From an uncultured Lachnospiraceae bacterium (GTDB lineage Bacteria; Bacillota; Clostridia; Lachnospirales; Lachnospiraceae), in contig CATOJY010000004.1 in NCBI GenBank assembly GCA_951800685.1, positions 62,001-126,000 on the forward strand: a stretch of DNA of 64,000 nucleotides, written 5' to 3'. The notes beneath the pieces were generated by a model that saw only the letters and a program-made list of their open reading frames with translations, was not told the DNA's origin and ran no database searches. Positions 36,642 through 45,856 of the stretch are shown piece after piece. The position numbers and the translations under genes are program-made. Every line of letters begins with the position of its first letter. Position 1 is the stretch's first letter.

Positions 36642-37679
36642 ATGAAGTTGGAAAAGACGGAGTATATCAATCAATCTGACAAGAAAATAAAGACACCCAA
36701 AAAGTCCGCAGGAATCGCTACATTCTGGGGACTTGGTCTGATTCTGGCGTTGGTGCTCGTGCATCATCACAATCCGCTGGCAGACCAGGTGACAGAGCAG
36801 ATGAAGAAAGTCAGCGGCTGTGTTTTGATTACATTCACCTGCATTATTTTTACGATTTATTATGAGAGAATTCTGACCATTCCGGTGGAGCTTTTCCAGA
36901 GTAGGAAATTGATCTGGAAACTCGCAAAGAATGATTTTAAGAACCGGTACGCAGGTTCTTATCTAGGGATCATCTGGGCGACAGCGCAGCCTATTGTTAC
37001 GGTGGTCATGTACTGGATTGTCTTCGATAAGGTGTTTGACACCAGGAGCCAGATGGTGGCAAGTGGCTTAGAAGTGCCTTATGTTCTGTATTTGACAGCG
37101 GGGCTGGTTCCCTGGTTCTACTTTTCGGAGGCGATCACGCAGGGAACGATGGCTTTACTGGAATACAATTATCTAGTCAAAAAGGTAGTTTTCAACATTA
37201 GCATTCTGCCGATCATCAAAGTGATTTCTGCTACCTTTATCCATATATTTTTTGTTGTGGTACTGTTAGCCGTATCGGTCGGATATGGCTATTATCCTAA
37301 TATTTATACACTCCAACTGGTCTATTATAGTATGTGTCTGTTCCTGCTTGTGCTTGGTATGAGCTATCTAACCTGCGCGGTAGTAGTTTTTATCAGGGAT
37401 TTGCAGCAAATCATTGCGATTGCACTGCAGATCGGTATGTGGGCTACGCCGATTCTGTGGAATATTACAATGTTGAAGACAGACAATATGAAAATGCTTT
37501 TCAAGTTGAATCCTCTCGTTTATATCGTTAACGGTTATCGGAGTGCGATCTATGAGGAAGTGTGGTTTTGGGAGCATTTTTATTCCTCTACTTATTTCTG
37601 GATCTTTACGATCAGCCTGTTCTGTATTGGTACATTGATCTTTAGAAGAATGCGGGTGCATTTTGCAGACGTGTTATAA
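36642..37679 (+). CDS. wzm: ABC-2 type polysaccharide exporter permease (Wzm-like)
   Basis: About 345 residues. The core ABC-2 domain starts near residue 85 (LIWKLAKNDFKNRYAGSYLG) and has six helices, with NPLVYIVNGYRSAIYEE near the end. Before it are two extra N-terminal hydrophobic segments (about 22-68) not present in standard Wzm/TagG proteins. Members export undecaprenyl-diphosphate-linked O-antigen or teichoic acid chains. ATG 36642 is preferred; GTG 36624 is possible. The ATPase partner is next. Confidence 0.88.
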   Translation: MKLEKTEYINQSDKKIKTPKKSAGIATFWGLGLILALVLVHHHNPLADQVTEQMKKVSGCVLITFTCIIFTIYYERILTIPVELFQSRKLIWKLAKNDFKNRYAGSYLGIIWATAQPIVTVVMYWIVFDKVFDTRSQMVASGLEVPYVLYLTAGLVPWFYFSEAITQGTMALLEYNYLVKKVVFNISILPIIKVISATFIHIFFVVVLLAVSVGYGYYPNIYTLQLVYYSMCLFLLVLGMSYLTCAVVVFIRDLQQIIAIALQIGMWATPILWNITMLKTDNMKMLFKLNPLVYIVNGYRSAIYEEVWFWEHFYSSTYFWIFTISLFCIGTLIFRRMRVHFADVL

Positions 37680-37714
37680 AATAGCCGAATGATTACGGGG
37701 AATCAGGATAGATT

Positions 37715-39061
37715 ATGGATAATATTGCAATTCAGGTGACAGATGTTGAAAAAGTTTATAAATTATATGATAAGCCTTCGGACCGGTTGAGAGAGGCGCT
37801 TGGGATCGGACGTGGCAAGCATCACACGGAGCATCGTGCCCTGAAAGGGGTTAATCTGACGATCAGGCAGGGAGAATGCGTAGGAATCATTGGGACGAAT
37901 GGTTCCGGGAAGTCTACGATCCTGAAGATTATAACCGGTGTTTTGAATCCAACGAGGGGAAGCGTGACGGTCAATGGACGTATCTCCGCTCTGTTAGAGC
38001 TGGGCGCTGGTTTTAACAACGAATACAATGGAATTGAAAATATCTATCTGAATGGAACCATGATCGGTTTTACAGAGAAGGAGATTGATGAAAAACTGGA
38101 TTCTATTCTGGAATTTGCAGATATTGGGGAATATGTCTATCAGCCGGTAAAAACTTATTCCAGTGGTATGTTTGTGCGTCTTGCTTTTGCGGTAGCGATC
38201 AATATCAATCCGGAGATTCTGATTGTGGATGAGGCGTTGTCTGTGGGAGACGTTTTCTTCCAGGCGAAATGTTATCATAAGTTTGAAGAGTTTAAGGAAA
38301 TGGGCAAGACGATTGTCTTTGTAAGTCATGATCTTAGCAGTATCAGTAAGTATTGTGACAGGGTTGTGCTCTTAAACCAGGGAAGCAAACTTGGAGAGGG
38401 TTCGGCGAAGGAGATGATTGATACCTACAAGCAGGTACTGGTTGGACAGTATGCTGCGCCAGAACCCGAACATGAGCGGCTGTTGGATGATGAACAGCTT
38501 CGGAATGCAGCCAAAGGAGCGAAAGATAAGGGAGTGCAGACGACAGTATCTTCTGCGGCGGAGCAGTCAGAGCCGGCGGAAGGAGCGGCGGCCGGCGGCA
38601 TTGCTGAGAATCCGGAACTGTTGGAATATGGTTCCAAGAAGGCTGTAATCAAAGAATATTATATTACAGATGACAAGGGTGTCATAACCTCAGCAATCAT
38701 AAAAGGAAACCTGTTTACGATTCACATGAGGGTGCAGATGGCGGAGGATCTGCAGGCTCCCATTTTTGCGTTTACGATTAAGAACGTGCGTGGAACAGAG
38801 ATCACGGGAACCAATACGATGTTTGAGAAGGCTTTTTTGGAACCAGTGGCGGCAGGGGAAACGTATGAGGTGAATTTTACACAGGAAATGAATCTACAGG
38901 GTGGGGAATATCTACTATCCCTGGGGGTGACCGGATACGAGGAGGATGATTTCACGGTATATCACAGATTGTACGATGTATTGAACCTGACAGTGATATC
39001 AGATAAAAATACGGTCGGCTTCTATGACATGAATTCCAAAATAGAAGTACAGAAGAAATAG
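37715..39061 (+). CDS. wzt: ABC polysaccharide exporter ATPase with C-terminal cargo domain (Wzt-like)
   Basis: A 448-residue protein. The N-terminal ABC domain has Walker A GTNGSGKST (from Gly60), signature SSGMFVRLAFA and Walker B ILIVDEAL. After a low-complexity Ala/Glu linker (about 250-300) comes a beta-rich Wzt_C-type domain (about 310-445). In E. coli O9a the same domain binds the capped end of the finished chain and licenses export. The next gene encodes a candidate capping enzyme, which supports that mechanism here. Confidence 0.92.
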   Translation: MDNIAIQVTDVEKVYKLYDKPSDRLREALGIGRGKHHTEHRALKGVNLTIRQGECVGIIGTNGSGKSTILKIITGVLNPTRGSVTVNGRISALLELGAGFNNEYNGIENIYLNGTMIGFTEKEIDEKLDSILEFADIGEYVYQPVKTYSSGMFVRLAFAVAININPEILIVDEALSVGDVFFQAKCYHKFEEFKEMGKTIVFVSHDLSSISKYCDRVVLLNQGSKLGEGSAKEMIDTYKQVLVGQYAAPEPEHERLLDDEQLRNAAKGAKDKGVQTTVSSAAEQSEPAEGAAAGGIAENPELLEYGSKKAVIKEYYITDDKGVITSAIIKGNLFTIHMRVQMAEDLQAPIFAFTIKNVRGTEITGTNTMFEKAFLEPVAAGETYEVNFTQEMNLQGGEYLLSLGVTGYEEDDFTVYHRLYDVLNLTVISDKNTVGFYDMNSKIEVQKK

Positions 39062-39128
39062 GGCAAGGGCTTTGCGGCCAGTCTGCATGACGGGAGCGGG
39101 AAGCGTGAAGGATGGCAGATAGAAAGGT

Positions 39129-41225
39129 ATGGATGTCAGGATGGCAGAGAATAGGATGGAGAAGATCGGAAAAGTGAAACTGGATCTGACACATTACCCA
39201 GGGGAGGATTATTACTGCGATGGGGAGGTGGAAGATGAACTGTTAGAGATCGCACGCAATTATTCCACGGTAGAGTACCAGCGGATTATTGAGGAGCGGG
39301 GAAGCTGGCCAATTCTCTATCATTTGTCTTCTCTGCGGGAGAACATTGTTGAATGGCTGCCAATTTCAAAGGATATGAAAGTATTGGAAGTCGGGGCAGG
39401 ATGCGGGGCAATCACAGGAGCGCTGGCACAGAAGGCGGCGGAAGTGACCAGCATTGATCTGTCAGGCAAGCGCAGCAGGATCAATGCATATCGGCATATG
39501 GATGCGGATAATGTGACGATCCACGTAGGAAACTTTCAGGAGATTGAGCCAGACCTGCCCTGTGATTATGATTATATCTGCCTGATTGGGGTATTCGAGT
39601 ACGCACAGGCGTATATCCAGTCTGACAGGCCCTACGAGCGTTTTCTGGAGATTTTGCGCAGACATGTGAAAGCGTCAGGGCATATCGCGATTGCCATTGA
39701 GAATAAGTTTGGCCTGAAATATTGGGCGGGATGCAGGGAAGACCATCTGGGAACCTTTTTCTCCGGACTGGAGAATTATCCGGAAGGTGGTGTAGTGCGG
39801 ACTTTTACAAGAGAGGGACTGCTTAAGATCGCAGAAAACTGTGGATTTACGCAGACACAGATGTATTATCCCTACCCGGACTACAAGTTTATGACCAGCC
39901 TATTTTCAGATGAAAGATTGCCGCAAGTAGGGGAGTTATCTGCGAATTTGCGTAATTTTGACAGGGATAGGCTGCAGTTGTTCGATGAGAAGAAAGTATT
40001 TGATGCGATTATAGAGGAAGAGAAGTTTCCGCTGTTCTCGAATTCTTATATGCTGCTGTTAGGGCCGGCGTTAGAGGAAGAATATGTGAAATATTCGAAT
40101 GACAGGAGAGCGGAATTTGCAATCAAGACAGTACAGCGCAGGACGCCGCAGGGAAAAATTATAGAAAAGCACCCGTTATCAAAACAGGCATGGGAACATA
40201 TCGCAAAGACGGCAAAGATGGCTGGCCGGCTGGCAGAGCGGTTTGCTGACAGCGGGTTGACAGTCAACCAGTGTACACCGAGAGAGACGGCGGACGGCAC
40301 GCCTTATCTGGAGTTGGAATATATCGAGGGTGTCAGATTAGAGGAGCTTCTTGACGGATGTCTGGAACGGAATGATGTGGAAGGGTTCCAGAAACTGTTT
40401 GACGAATATGTGCGCAGGATTTCTTGTGGGGAAGAGATGCCTGTGGCAGATTATGATCTGATTTTTGCCAATCTGATCCTTTCCGAGGGTGTTGAACGGG
40501 AATGGCATGTGATCGATTATGAGTGGAGTTTTGAGAAATGTATTGAGACGAAAGAGATCGCTTTTCGTGCAATCTATTGTTATTTATTGGAGAATGAGAA
40601 GAGAAATTCATTAAATCTTGGTTTAGTGATGGATAAATTGGGGATTACGCAGTCTGATGCGGAACAATACCGGAGACAGGAGATGGCCTTTCAGCAGTAT
40701 GTGACCGGGAAACACATGTCTATGGCGCAGATCCGCGAGGCGATCGGGCATCCGGTGTATACCGTGGAGGATTTCTGTAAGGGACAGGAGAGAGCGGGAC
40801 AAAGAGACCGGATCCAGATCTATGAGGATACTGGAAAAGGATTTCAGGAAGAACAGTCGTTTTTTATTGACGAAACCATGGATGAGCAGGTACAGATCAC
40901 ACCGGAAGGCATGACGGAGTTGGAAGTGATGATCGCCAGGGGCAGGAGCGCACTGCGGATCGATCCATGCAACGATTGTTGCCTGATCTACCTGCAGAAG
41001 ATCCGCTGGAATGGAGTGGAGATACCTGTCAAAGGAAGACAGATCCAGATGAATGGATTTAGAGTCGGTGAAAATACTTATGTATTTCCGACAAAAGATC
41101 CCAATATTACGTTTTCTTTGGCCGGAATGCAGGGGGAGGAGCACAACCTGCTGCAGATTGGCATGGCAGTGACAAAGCTGCCGGAAGAGACAGTGAAACA
41201 TATGCAGAAAAGAGGATTGTTTTAG
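39129..41225 (+). CDS. Methyltransferase-kinase fusion, WbdD-like candidate chain terminator
   Basis: A 698-residue protein. An N-terminal class I SAM methyltransferase has motif I VLEVGAGCGAITG from residue 85. A kinase-like domain follows: Lys333 (FAIKTV), a hinge-like LELEYIEG, DYDLIFANLIL with Asp443 and Asn448 at the exact HxDxxxxN spacing, and WHVIDYEW with Asp463 in the DFG position. A beta-rich domain ends it (about 575-690). WbdD of E. coli O9a has the same methyltransferase-kinase order and caps the polymer with methyl phosphate. The position between Wzt and chain-building transferases fits. The start could be a few codons later; ribosome sites are unclear. Confidence 0.75.
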   Translation: MDVRMAENRMEKIGKVKLDLTHYPGEDYYCDGEVEDELLEIARNYSTVEYQRIIEERGSWPILYHLSSLRENIVEWLPISKDMKVLEVGAGCGAITGALAQKAAEVTSIDLSGKRSRINAYRHMDADNVTIHVGNFQEIEPDLPCDYDYICLIGVFEYAQAYIQSDRPYERFLEILRRHVKASGHIAIAIENKFGLKYWAGCREDHLGTFFSGLENYPEGGVVRTFTREGLLKIAENCGFTQTQMYYPYPDYKFMTSLFSDERLPQVGELSANLRNFDRDRLQLFDEKKVFDAIIEEEKFPLFSNSYMLLLGPALEEEYVKYSNDRRAEFAIKTVQRRTPQGKIIEKHPLSKQAWEHIAKTAKMAGRLAERFADSGLTVNQCTPRETADGTPYLELEYIEGVRLEELLDGCLERNDVEGFQKLFDEYVRRISCGEEMPVADYDLIFANLILSEGVEREWHVIDYEWSFEKCIETKEIAFRAIYCYLLENEKRNSLNLGLVMDKLGITQSDAEQYRRQEMAFQQYVTGKHMSMAQIREAIGHPVYTVEDFCKGQERAGQRDRIQIYEDTGKGFQEEQSFFIDETMDEQVQITPEGMTELEVMIARGRSALRIDPCNDCCLIYLQKIRWNGVEIPVKGRQIQMNGFRVGENTYVFPTKDPNITFSLAGMQGEEHNLLQIGMAVTKLPEETVKHMQKRGLF

Positions 41226-41228
41226 CGT

Positions 41229-43661
41229 ATGAACAGAGGGGCGAATCAGTATGATTGGGCTGCATATTATGCAGCAGCTTATGAGAAAGAGCGGAAACAA
41301 AATATAGTGCTGGCGGAGAGGATTGCTGATGCGGAGAGAAGACAGGCGGATCTTAGAGATAATCTGGATCGTATCTGTGCTACGCCTTTCTGGAAGATGA
41401 CGGTGCCGTTTCGCAGGCTGGCGGAGAGGATCAGGCAGCGACGGGAGCAAAATCAGGATCTGGACAGGTGTTCTAAGCAGAACGCCTGTCTTGTGCGTTA
41501 TATGAGAGAGGTACAGCGGCAGAAACAGCCTTACCAGGAATGGCTGCGGGAATATAATAGCGAATGTTATGAAAAAGCGGCTCCGCTGGCGGAAATGACA
41601 GAGAATGAGAAGGTGTTGTCTGTCGCTGGATGGGAAGCCGTCAGGGTGCCAGAGTCTGATATTATGCTGCTGACGTATGGCGGCGGTGTACTTGCAGAAA
41701 ATATATTTTCAGAAATTAAATCTTATTTTAATAATAAAAAATCATGTGTTATAGCCTATGCTGATGAGGATTTCTATTGGGAGGATCTTTCGCAGCGTAT
41801 GGAGCCATGGTTTAAGCCCTGTTATTCACCAGACACACTGTTATCTTATAATTATTGGGGACATCTTGTGGCGGTGAGAGAGAGTCTGTTGATGGATGTC
41901 TTAAAAGAGGAAGTGGTGCGTAGTTTTCTGGACGAGAATAGTGACGAGCCGGAAAGCGTGAGACAAGCTGTGAGATTTTATCATCTTTGCCTGTATTTGG
42001 AAGAGTCAGTGATAAGAGAGTGCCAGTTTTGTGGCAGATCTGTTTCTGCTTGTATCTGCCATATCCCGTTAGTGCTTTTTCATCGGCCGTATCAGCCAGA
42101 TGATAAGGTAAGGGAGACGATTGGGGAATGCCAGACCAAAGAGGAGAAGTATATCAAAGCACAGCAGTGTCTTGTACAGGAACTGGAAGCAGGAGAACAT
42201 CTGACTGGAGCCGGCGCAGAGTATGTGGCTGTGCGTGAAGCGGCGTTATACAGGAGGGGAAGCAGGGCAAGCCTGCAGTGTGGATCGGAGCGTGATGTGT
42301 ATCATGTGGTTTATGATACGGCGATATCGGGGAGAGAGCGGTGCGCCCGTGCACAACGTACAGGCAGGAATATCCATCCTCATCCATTGGTGTCAGTGGT
42401 AATTCCCTCCAAAGATCATCCGGAAGTATTGGAACAGTGTCTGCAGTCTTTCCGAAAAAAAACACTGTACGATTGCTATGAGTGGATTGTGGTGGACAAC
42501 GGAAGCAGCACAGAGAACCGCAGCAGAATAGAAGCATTACAGAAAGAATATGGATTTTGCTATCTGTATGAGGAAATGCCCTTTAATTTTTCGAAAATGT
42601 GTAATAGAGGAGTAGCGAAGGCGCAAGGGGATCTGATCCTGCTTCTAAATGATGACATCGAAATCATAGAGAAGAACTGGCTTGGCCGGATGGTAGGACA
42701 AGCGCTCCAGCCACATGTGGGTGCAGTGGGGGCTAAATTATGGTATGCGGGTACCAGGCAGATCCAGCATGCAGGCATTACTAATCTGCGGATCGGGCCA
42801 TCCCATAAACTGGTAACTTTTCAGGATGACAGAGACTATTATTATGGACGCAACCGTGTGACCTACGATATGGCGGGGGTGACGGCAGCTTGTCTGATGG
42901 TAACGAAGGCGAAATACGAAGAGGTAGGCGGTCTGGATGAGACGATGGCAGTTTCCTATAATGATGTGGAGTTCTGTTTTAAACTGTTGGAGGCTGGATA
43001 TTATAATGTACTGCGCAACGATGTAGTGTTGTATCATCATGAGTCGTTGAGCAGGGGGTTGGATGAACAGGATGAGGGTAAATGGGAAAGGCTTCTTTTC
43101 GAGAAAAAAAATCTATATGCGAAACATCCGCAGATGGATGGCTGGGACGATTTCTATCACGAAAATCTGATCGATAACGCCTCAGATTACCGCTGCAATT
43201 ACAAGTTTGCCTATGAAGATCCACTGCATACGGCAGAAGTTCTGCCGCTGCAGGAGGAAGATACAGTGCGGTCGAAAGAAGAAGGCCTAAAACTGATCGT
43301 GGACAGAGCGGAGGTACAGCATAAGATCCATGAGGAAGAGCCGGATATTATCTGGATCATGGGCTGGTGTTATGTGACGGAAGAAGATAACGCTTTGTAT
43401 GATAAGAAAATATTGCTGCAGCGTGCAGATGGATCTGGCTATAGTGCAGTACCGGCAGATTGGAACCGCAAAGATGTGGAGGAGAGTCTGCGGGGGGAAA
43501 TGCATATTGGATTGGCAGGATTCGTCCTGCGCATATTGGAGCAGGATTTGGATGCCGGAATCTATCAGATTGGAATGCAGTGTACGGATCAGGTGAGCGG
43601 TGAAAAGAAGCTTGCGTGGAGTGATAAAGGAATAACGGTTGATATTCATGAGGTAGGATGA
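41229..43661 (+). CDS. Multidomain family 2 glycosyltransferase
   Basis: An 810-residue protein. An N-terminal coiled coil (about 15-85) leads to the motif FWKMTVPFRRL, then a region with little similarity (about 100-380). A GT2 domain follows (about 388-640), with PLVSVVIPSKD, WIVVDNGSS, ILLLNDDIEI and a helical part ending YHHESLSRGLD. A beta-rich C-terminal domain of about 140 residues ends the protein. It starts three bases after the previous stop, so the two are translationally linked. Predicted cytoplasmic and involved in chain extension; sugar unknown. Confidence 0.85.
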   Translation: MNRGANQYDWAAYYAAAYEKERKQNIVLAERIADAERRQADLRDNLDRICATPFWKMTVPFRRLAERIRQRREQNQDLDRCSKQNACLVRYMREVQRQKQPYQEWLREYNSECYEKAAPLAEMTENEKVLSVAGWEAVRVPESDIMLLTYGGGVLAENIFSEIKSYFNNKKSCVIAYADEDFYWEDLSQRMEPWFKPCYSPDTLLSYNYWGHLVAVRESLLMDVLKEEVVRSFLDENSDEPESVRQAVRFYHLCLYLEESVIRECQFCGRSVSACICHIPLVLFHRPYQPDDKVRETIGECQTKEEKYIKAQQCLVQELEAGEHLTGAGAEYVAVREAALYRRGSRASLQCGSERDVYHVVYDTAISGRERCARAQRTGRNIHPHPLVSVVIPSKDHPEVLEQCLQSFRKKTLYDCYEWIVVDNGSSTENRSRIEALQKEYGFCYLYEEMPFNFSKMCNRGVAKAQGDLILLLNDDIEIIEKNWLGRMVGQALQPHVGAVGAKLWYAGTRQIQHAGITNLRIGPSHKLVTFQDDRDYYYGRNRVTYDMAGVTAACLMVTKAKYEEVGGLDETMAVSYNDVEFCFKLLEAGYYNVLRNDVVLYHHESLSRGLDEQDEGKWERLLFEKKNLYAKHPQMDGWDDFYHENLIDNASDYRCNYKFAYEDPLHTAEVLPLQEEDTVRSKEEGLKLIVDRAEVQHKIHEEEPDIIWIMGWCYVTEEDNALYDKKILLQRADGSGYSAVPADWNRKDVEESLRGEMHIGLAGFVLRILEQDLDAGIYQIGMQCTDQVSGEKKLAWSDKGITVDIHEVG

Positions 43662-43726
43662 CTGGCCGGGGGCCAGTCTGTCAATGTGTAGGACAGGAAG
43701 CAGCGATCAGAAAGGAATCATGCTAT

Positions 43727-45721
43727 ATGGAGCAAAGAGAGACAAGCCAAAGGACCGAAGAAGAGGCTCTGCATTTTTACAGGGATGCCTATGAACGGGA
43801 GAGGAAGAAGGCCCGGTTTCTGGCAGTTCGGCTTTCGGATGAGGAGTATAGGAACCTTGAATTGGAAAAGAAACTTGCCGTGATCAAAGGAAGCTTTCTG
43901 TGGCGTGTGTCCAAGCCGCTGCGCAGCCTTGTGCACTGGGTTCACCGCACGAAAGAGCGGGTCAACCGTTATGGTGACCTGAAAGGGATCTTGCGTAAAT
44001 TAAATGCAAAAGGCATTGAGCGCAAAGCGCGGATCCAGCATGGAACTGCCAGTTTTCCTGATGTAGAGGAGGCAAAAAGGCAGCGTGGGACGAAGTTTGA
44101 CAGGAATATCAAATTCAGCATTTTGGTGCCGCTTTACAATACACCAGAGAAGTTTTTGCGGCAGGCAGTGGAATCGGTAACAGCCCAGACTTACGAAAAC
44201 TGGGAATTGTGCCTTGCAGATGGTTCCGATGCAGAACATGTTGAGGTTGGCAGGATCTGCAGGGAATATATGGTAAAAGATGGCCGCATACGATATCGGA
44301 AACTGGCTAAAAATGAAGGGATCTCCGGGAATACCAATGCCTGTCTTGATATGGCTACGGGAGAATACATTGCGCTGTTTGACCACGATGATGTGCTGCA
44401 TCCAAGTGTGCTATACGAATATATGAAAGTGATCTGTGGGAAAGGTGCTGATTACATTTATTGTGACGAAGCTACTTTTCAGGGAAATAAGACAATCGAC
44501 GATATGATCACCCTGCATTTTAAGCCGGATTATGCTCCGGATAATTTGCGTGCCAACAATTATATCTGCCATTTCAGTGCTTTTGACAGGAAACTACTGG
44601 AATGTATGCCGCTGTTCCGTTCCCAGTTTGACGGTAGTCAGGATCATGATATGATCCTGCGTCTGACGAACAGGGCTAACTGTGTGGTACATGTACCTAA
44701 ACTGCTCTACTACTGGAGGTCGCACGCAGGAAGCGTGGCTTCTGATATCAATGCTAAGAGCTACGCCATTGAGGCAGCGAAAGGAGCTGTAGCAGCCAGC
44801 CTAAGACAACAAGGGTTCAATGATTTTGAGATCACGTCAACAAAGGCTTTTGAGACGATCTTTCGGATTAAGTATGAGATACAGGCAAACCCTCTCGTGA
44901 GCATCATTATTCCGAATAAAGACCATGTGGAAGATCTGCAGCGTTGTATTCTTTCGATCCTTGAGAAGAGCACCTACGATCATTACGAGATTATTGTGGT
45001 AGAAAACAACAGTACTACTGATGAGATCTTTGAGTACTACAAGAAGATACAGCAGAACGCGAATATCCGCGTGATCAATTACGAAGGTGAGTTTAATTAT
45101 TCCAGGATCAACAATCTGGGAGCAGAGCAGGCGAAGGGGGAGTATATCCTGCTTCTCAACAATGATACGAAGGTGATCAGCCTGGATTGGATTGAGGAGA
45201 TGCTCATGTATGCCCAGCGCAGTGATGTGGGTGCAGTGGGTGCGAAGCTTTATTATGAGGATAGGACGATCCAGCATGCCGGCGTGGTGTTGGGATTAGG
45301 GCAGCACAGGACGGCTGGGCACAGCCATTACCGTGTCAGCAGCAATAATCTTGGATATATGGGAAGACTTTGCTATGCACAGAATGTCATGGCAGTGACA
45401 GGTGCGTGTCTGATGATGAAGAAAGCGCTGTTTATGGAGTTGGGCGGATTGGATGAAGAATTTGCTGTTTCTTTAAATGATGTAGATTTGTGCGTGCGTG
45501 CATGGAAAGCCGGGTATGTCAATGTATTTACGCCGTTTGCGGAGTTATTCCACTTTGAGTCTATTTCACGCGGCTTGGATGATACAGGGGAGAAGGCGAA
45601 GCGGTATGACAGGGAATCAGAAGTTTTCCGGACCAAATGGAAGGATCTGCTGGCCAAAGGAGATCCCTACTATAATCCCAATTTCTCGCTGGACCGGAGC
45701 GATTTTGCGTTGAAAATCTAG
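43727..45721 (+). CDS. Family 2 glycosyltransferase with two catalytic domains
   Basis: About 664 residues. A coiled-coil start and the motif FLWRVSKPLRSL precede two GT2 domains. The first has FSILVPLYNTPEKFLRQ, NEGISGNTNACL and FDHDDVLHP. The second has PLVSIIIPNKDHVEDLQ, VVENNSTT and LLLNNDTKVI and ends HFESISRGLDD. Two-domain GT2 proteins often make alternating linkages in rhamnan-type and similar polymers. AAAGGA precedes ATG 43727; the in-frame ATG at 43658 overlaps the previous gene and has no site. Confidence 0.9.
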   Translation: MEQRETSQRTEEEALHFYRDAYERERKKARFLAVRLSDEEYRNLELEKKLAVIKGSFLWRVSKPLRSLVHWVHRTKERVNRYGDLKGILRKLNAKGIERKARIQHGTASFPDVEEAKRQRGTKFDRNIKFSILVPLYNTPEKFLRQAVESVTAQTYENWELCLADGSDAEHVEVGRICREYMVKDGRIRYRKLAKNEGISGNTNACLDMATGEYIALFDHDDVLHPSVLYEYMKVICGKGADYIYCDEATFQGNKTIDDMITLHFKPDYAPDNLRANNYICHFSAFDRKLLECMPLFRSQFDGSQDHDMILRLTNRANCVVHVPKLLYYWRSHAGSVASDINAKSYAIEAAKGAVAASLRQQGFNDFEITSTKAFETIFRIKYEIQANPLVSIIIPNKDHVEDLQRCILSILEKSTYDHYEIIVVENNSTTDEIFEYYKKIQQNANIRVINYEGEFNYSRINNLGAEQAKGEYILLLNNDTKVISLDWIEEMLMYAQRSDVGAVGAKLYYEDRTIQHAGVVLGLGQHRTAGHSHYRVSSNNLGYMGRLCYAQNVMAVTGACLMMKKALFMELGGLDEEFAVSLNDVDLCVRAWKAGYVNVFTPFAELFHFESISRGLDDTGEKAKRYDRESEVFRTKWKDLLAKGDPYYNPNFSLDRSDFALKI

Positions 45722-45754
45722 GCAGACTTAAAAGGGAAGAATTGTGAAAAGAGG

Positions 45755-45784
45755 TTTACGCACAGAATGGCGATGTGGTAAAAT
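45755..45784 (+). promoter_or_regulatory. Candidate promoter for the phosphoglucomutase gene
   Basis: TTTACG (45755-45760), 18 bases, then TAAAAT (45779-45784), with TGG just before the -10 giving an extended element. The leader would be about 65 bases. Confidence 0.5.
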
Positions 45785-45856
45785 AAGGATGTTGATTTAT
45801 TTATGTAGGAGCGTGAAAGGAGTCTGAAAGGGAGCGCTTCGGAAATGGAGGAAAAG

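Noticed and set aside
40623-41450. Minus-strand frame of 275 codons across the methyltransferase-kinase and the next gene
   Set aside because: Crosses two real plus-strand genes, and shows no motif or ribosome site.
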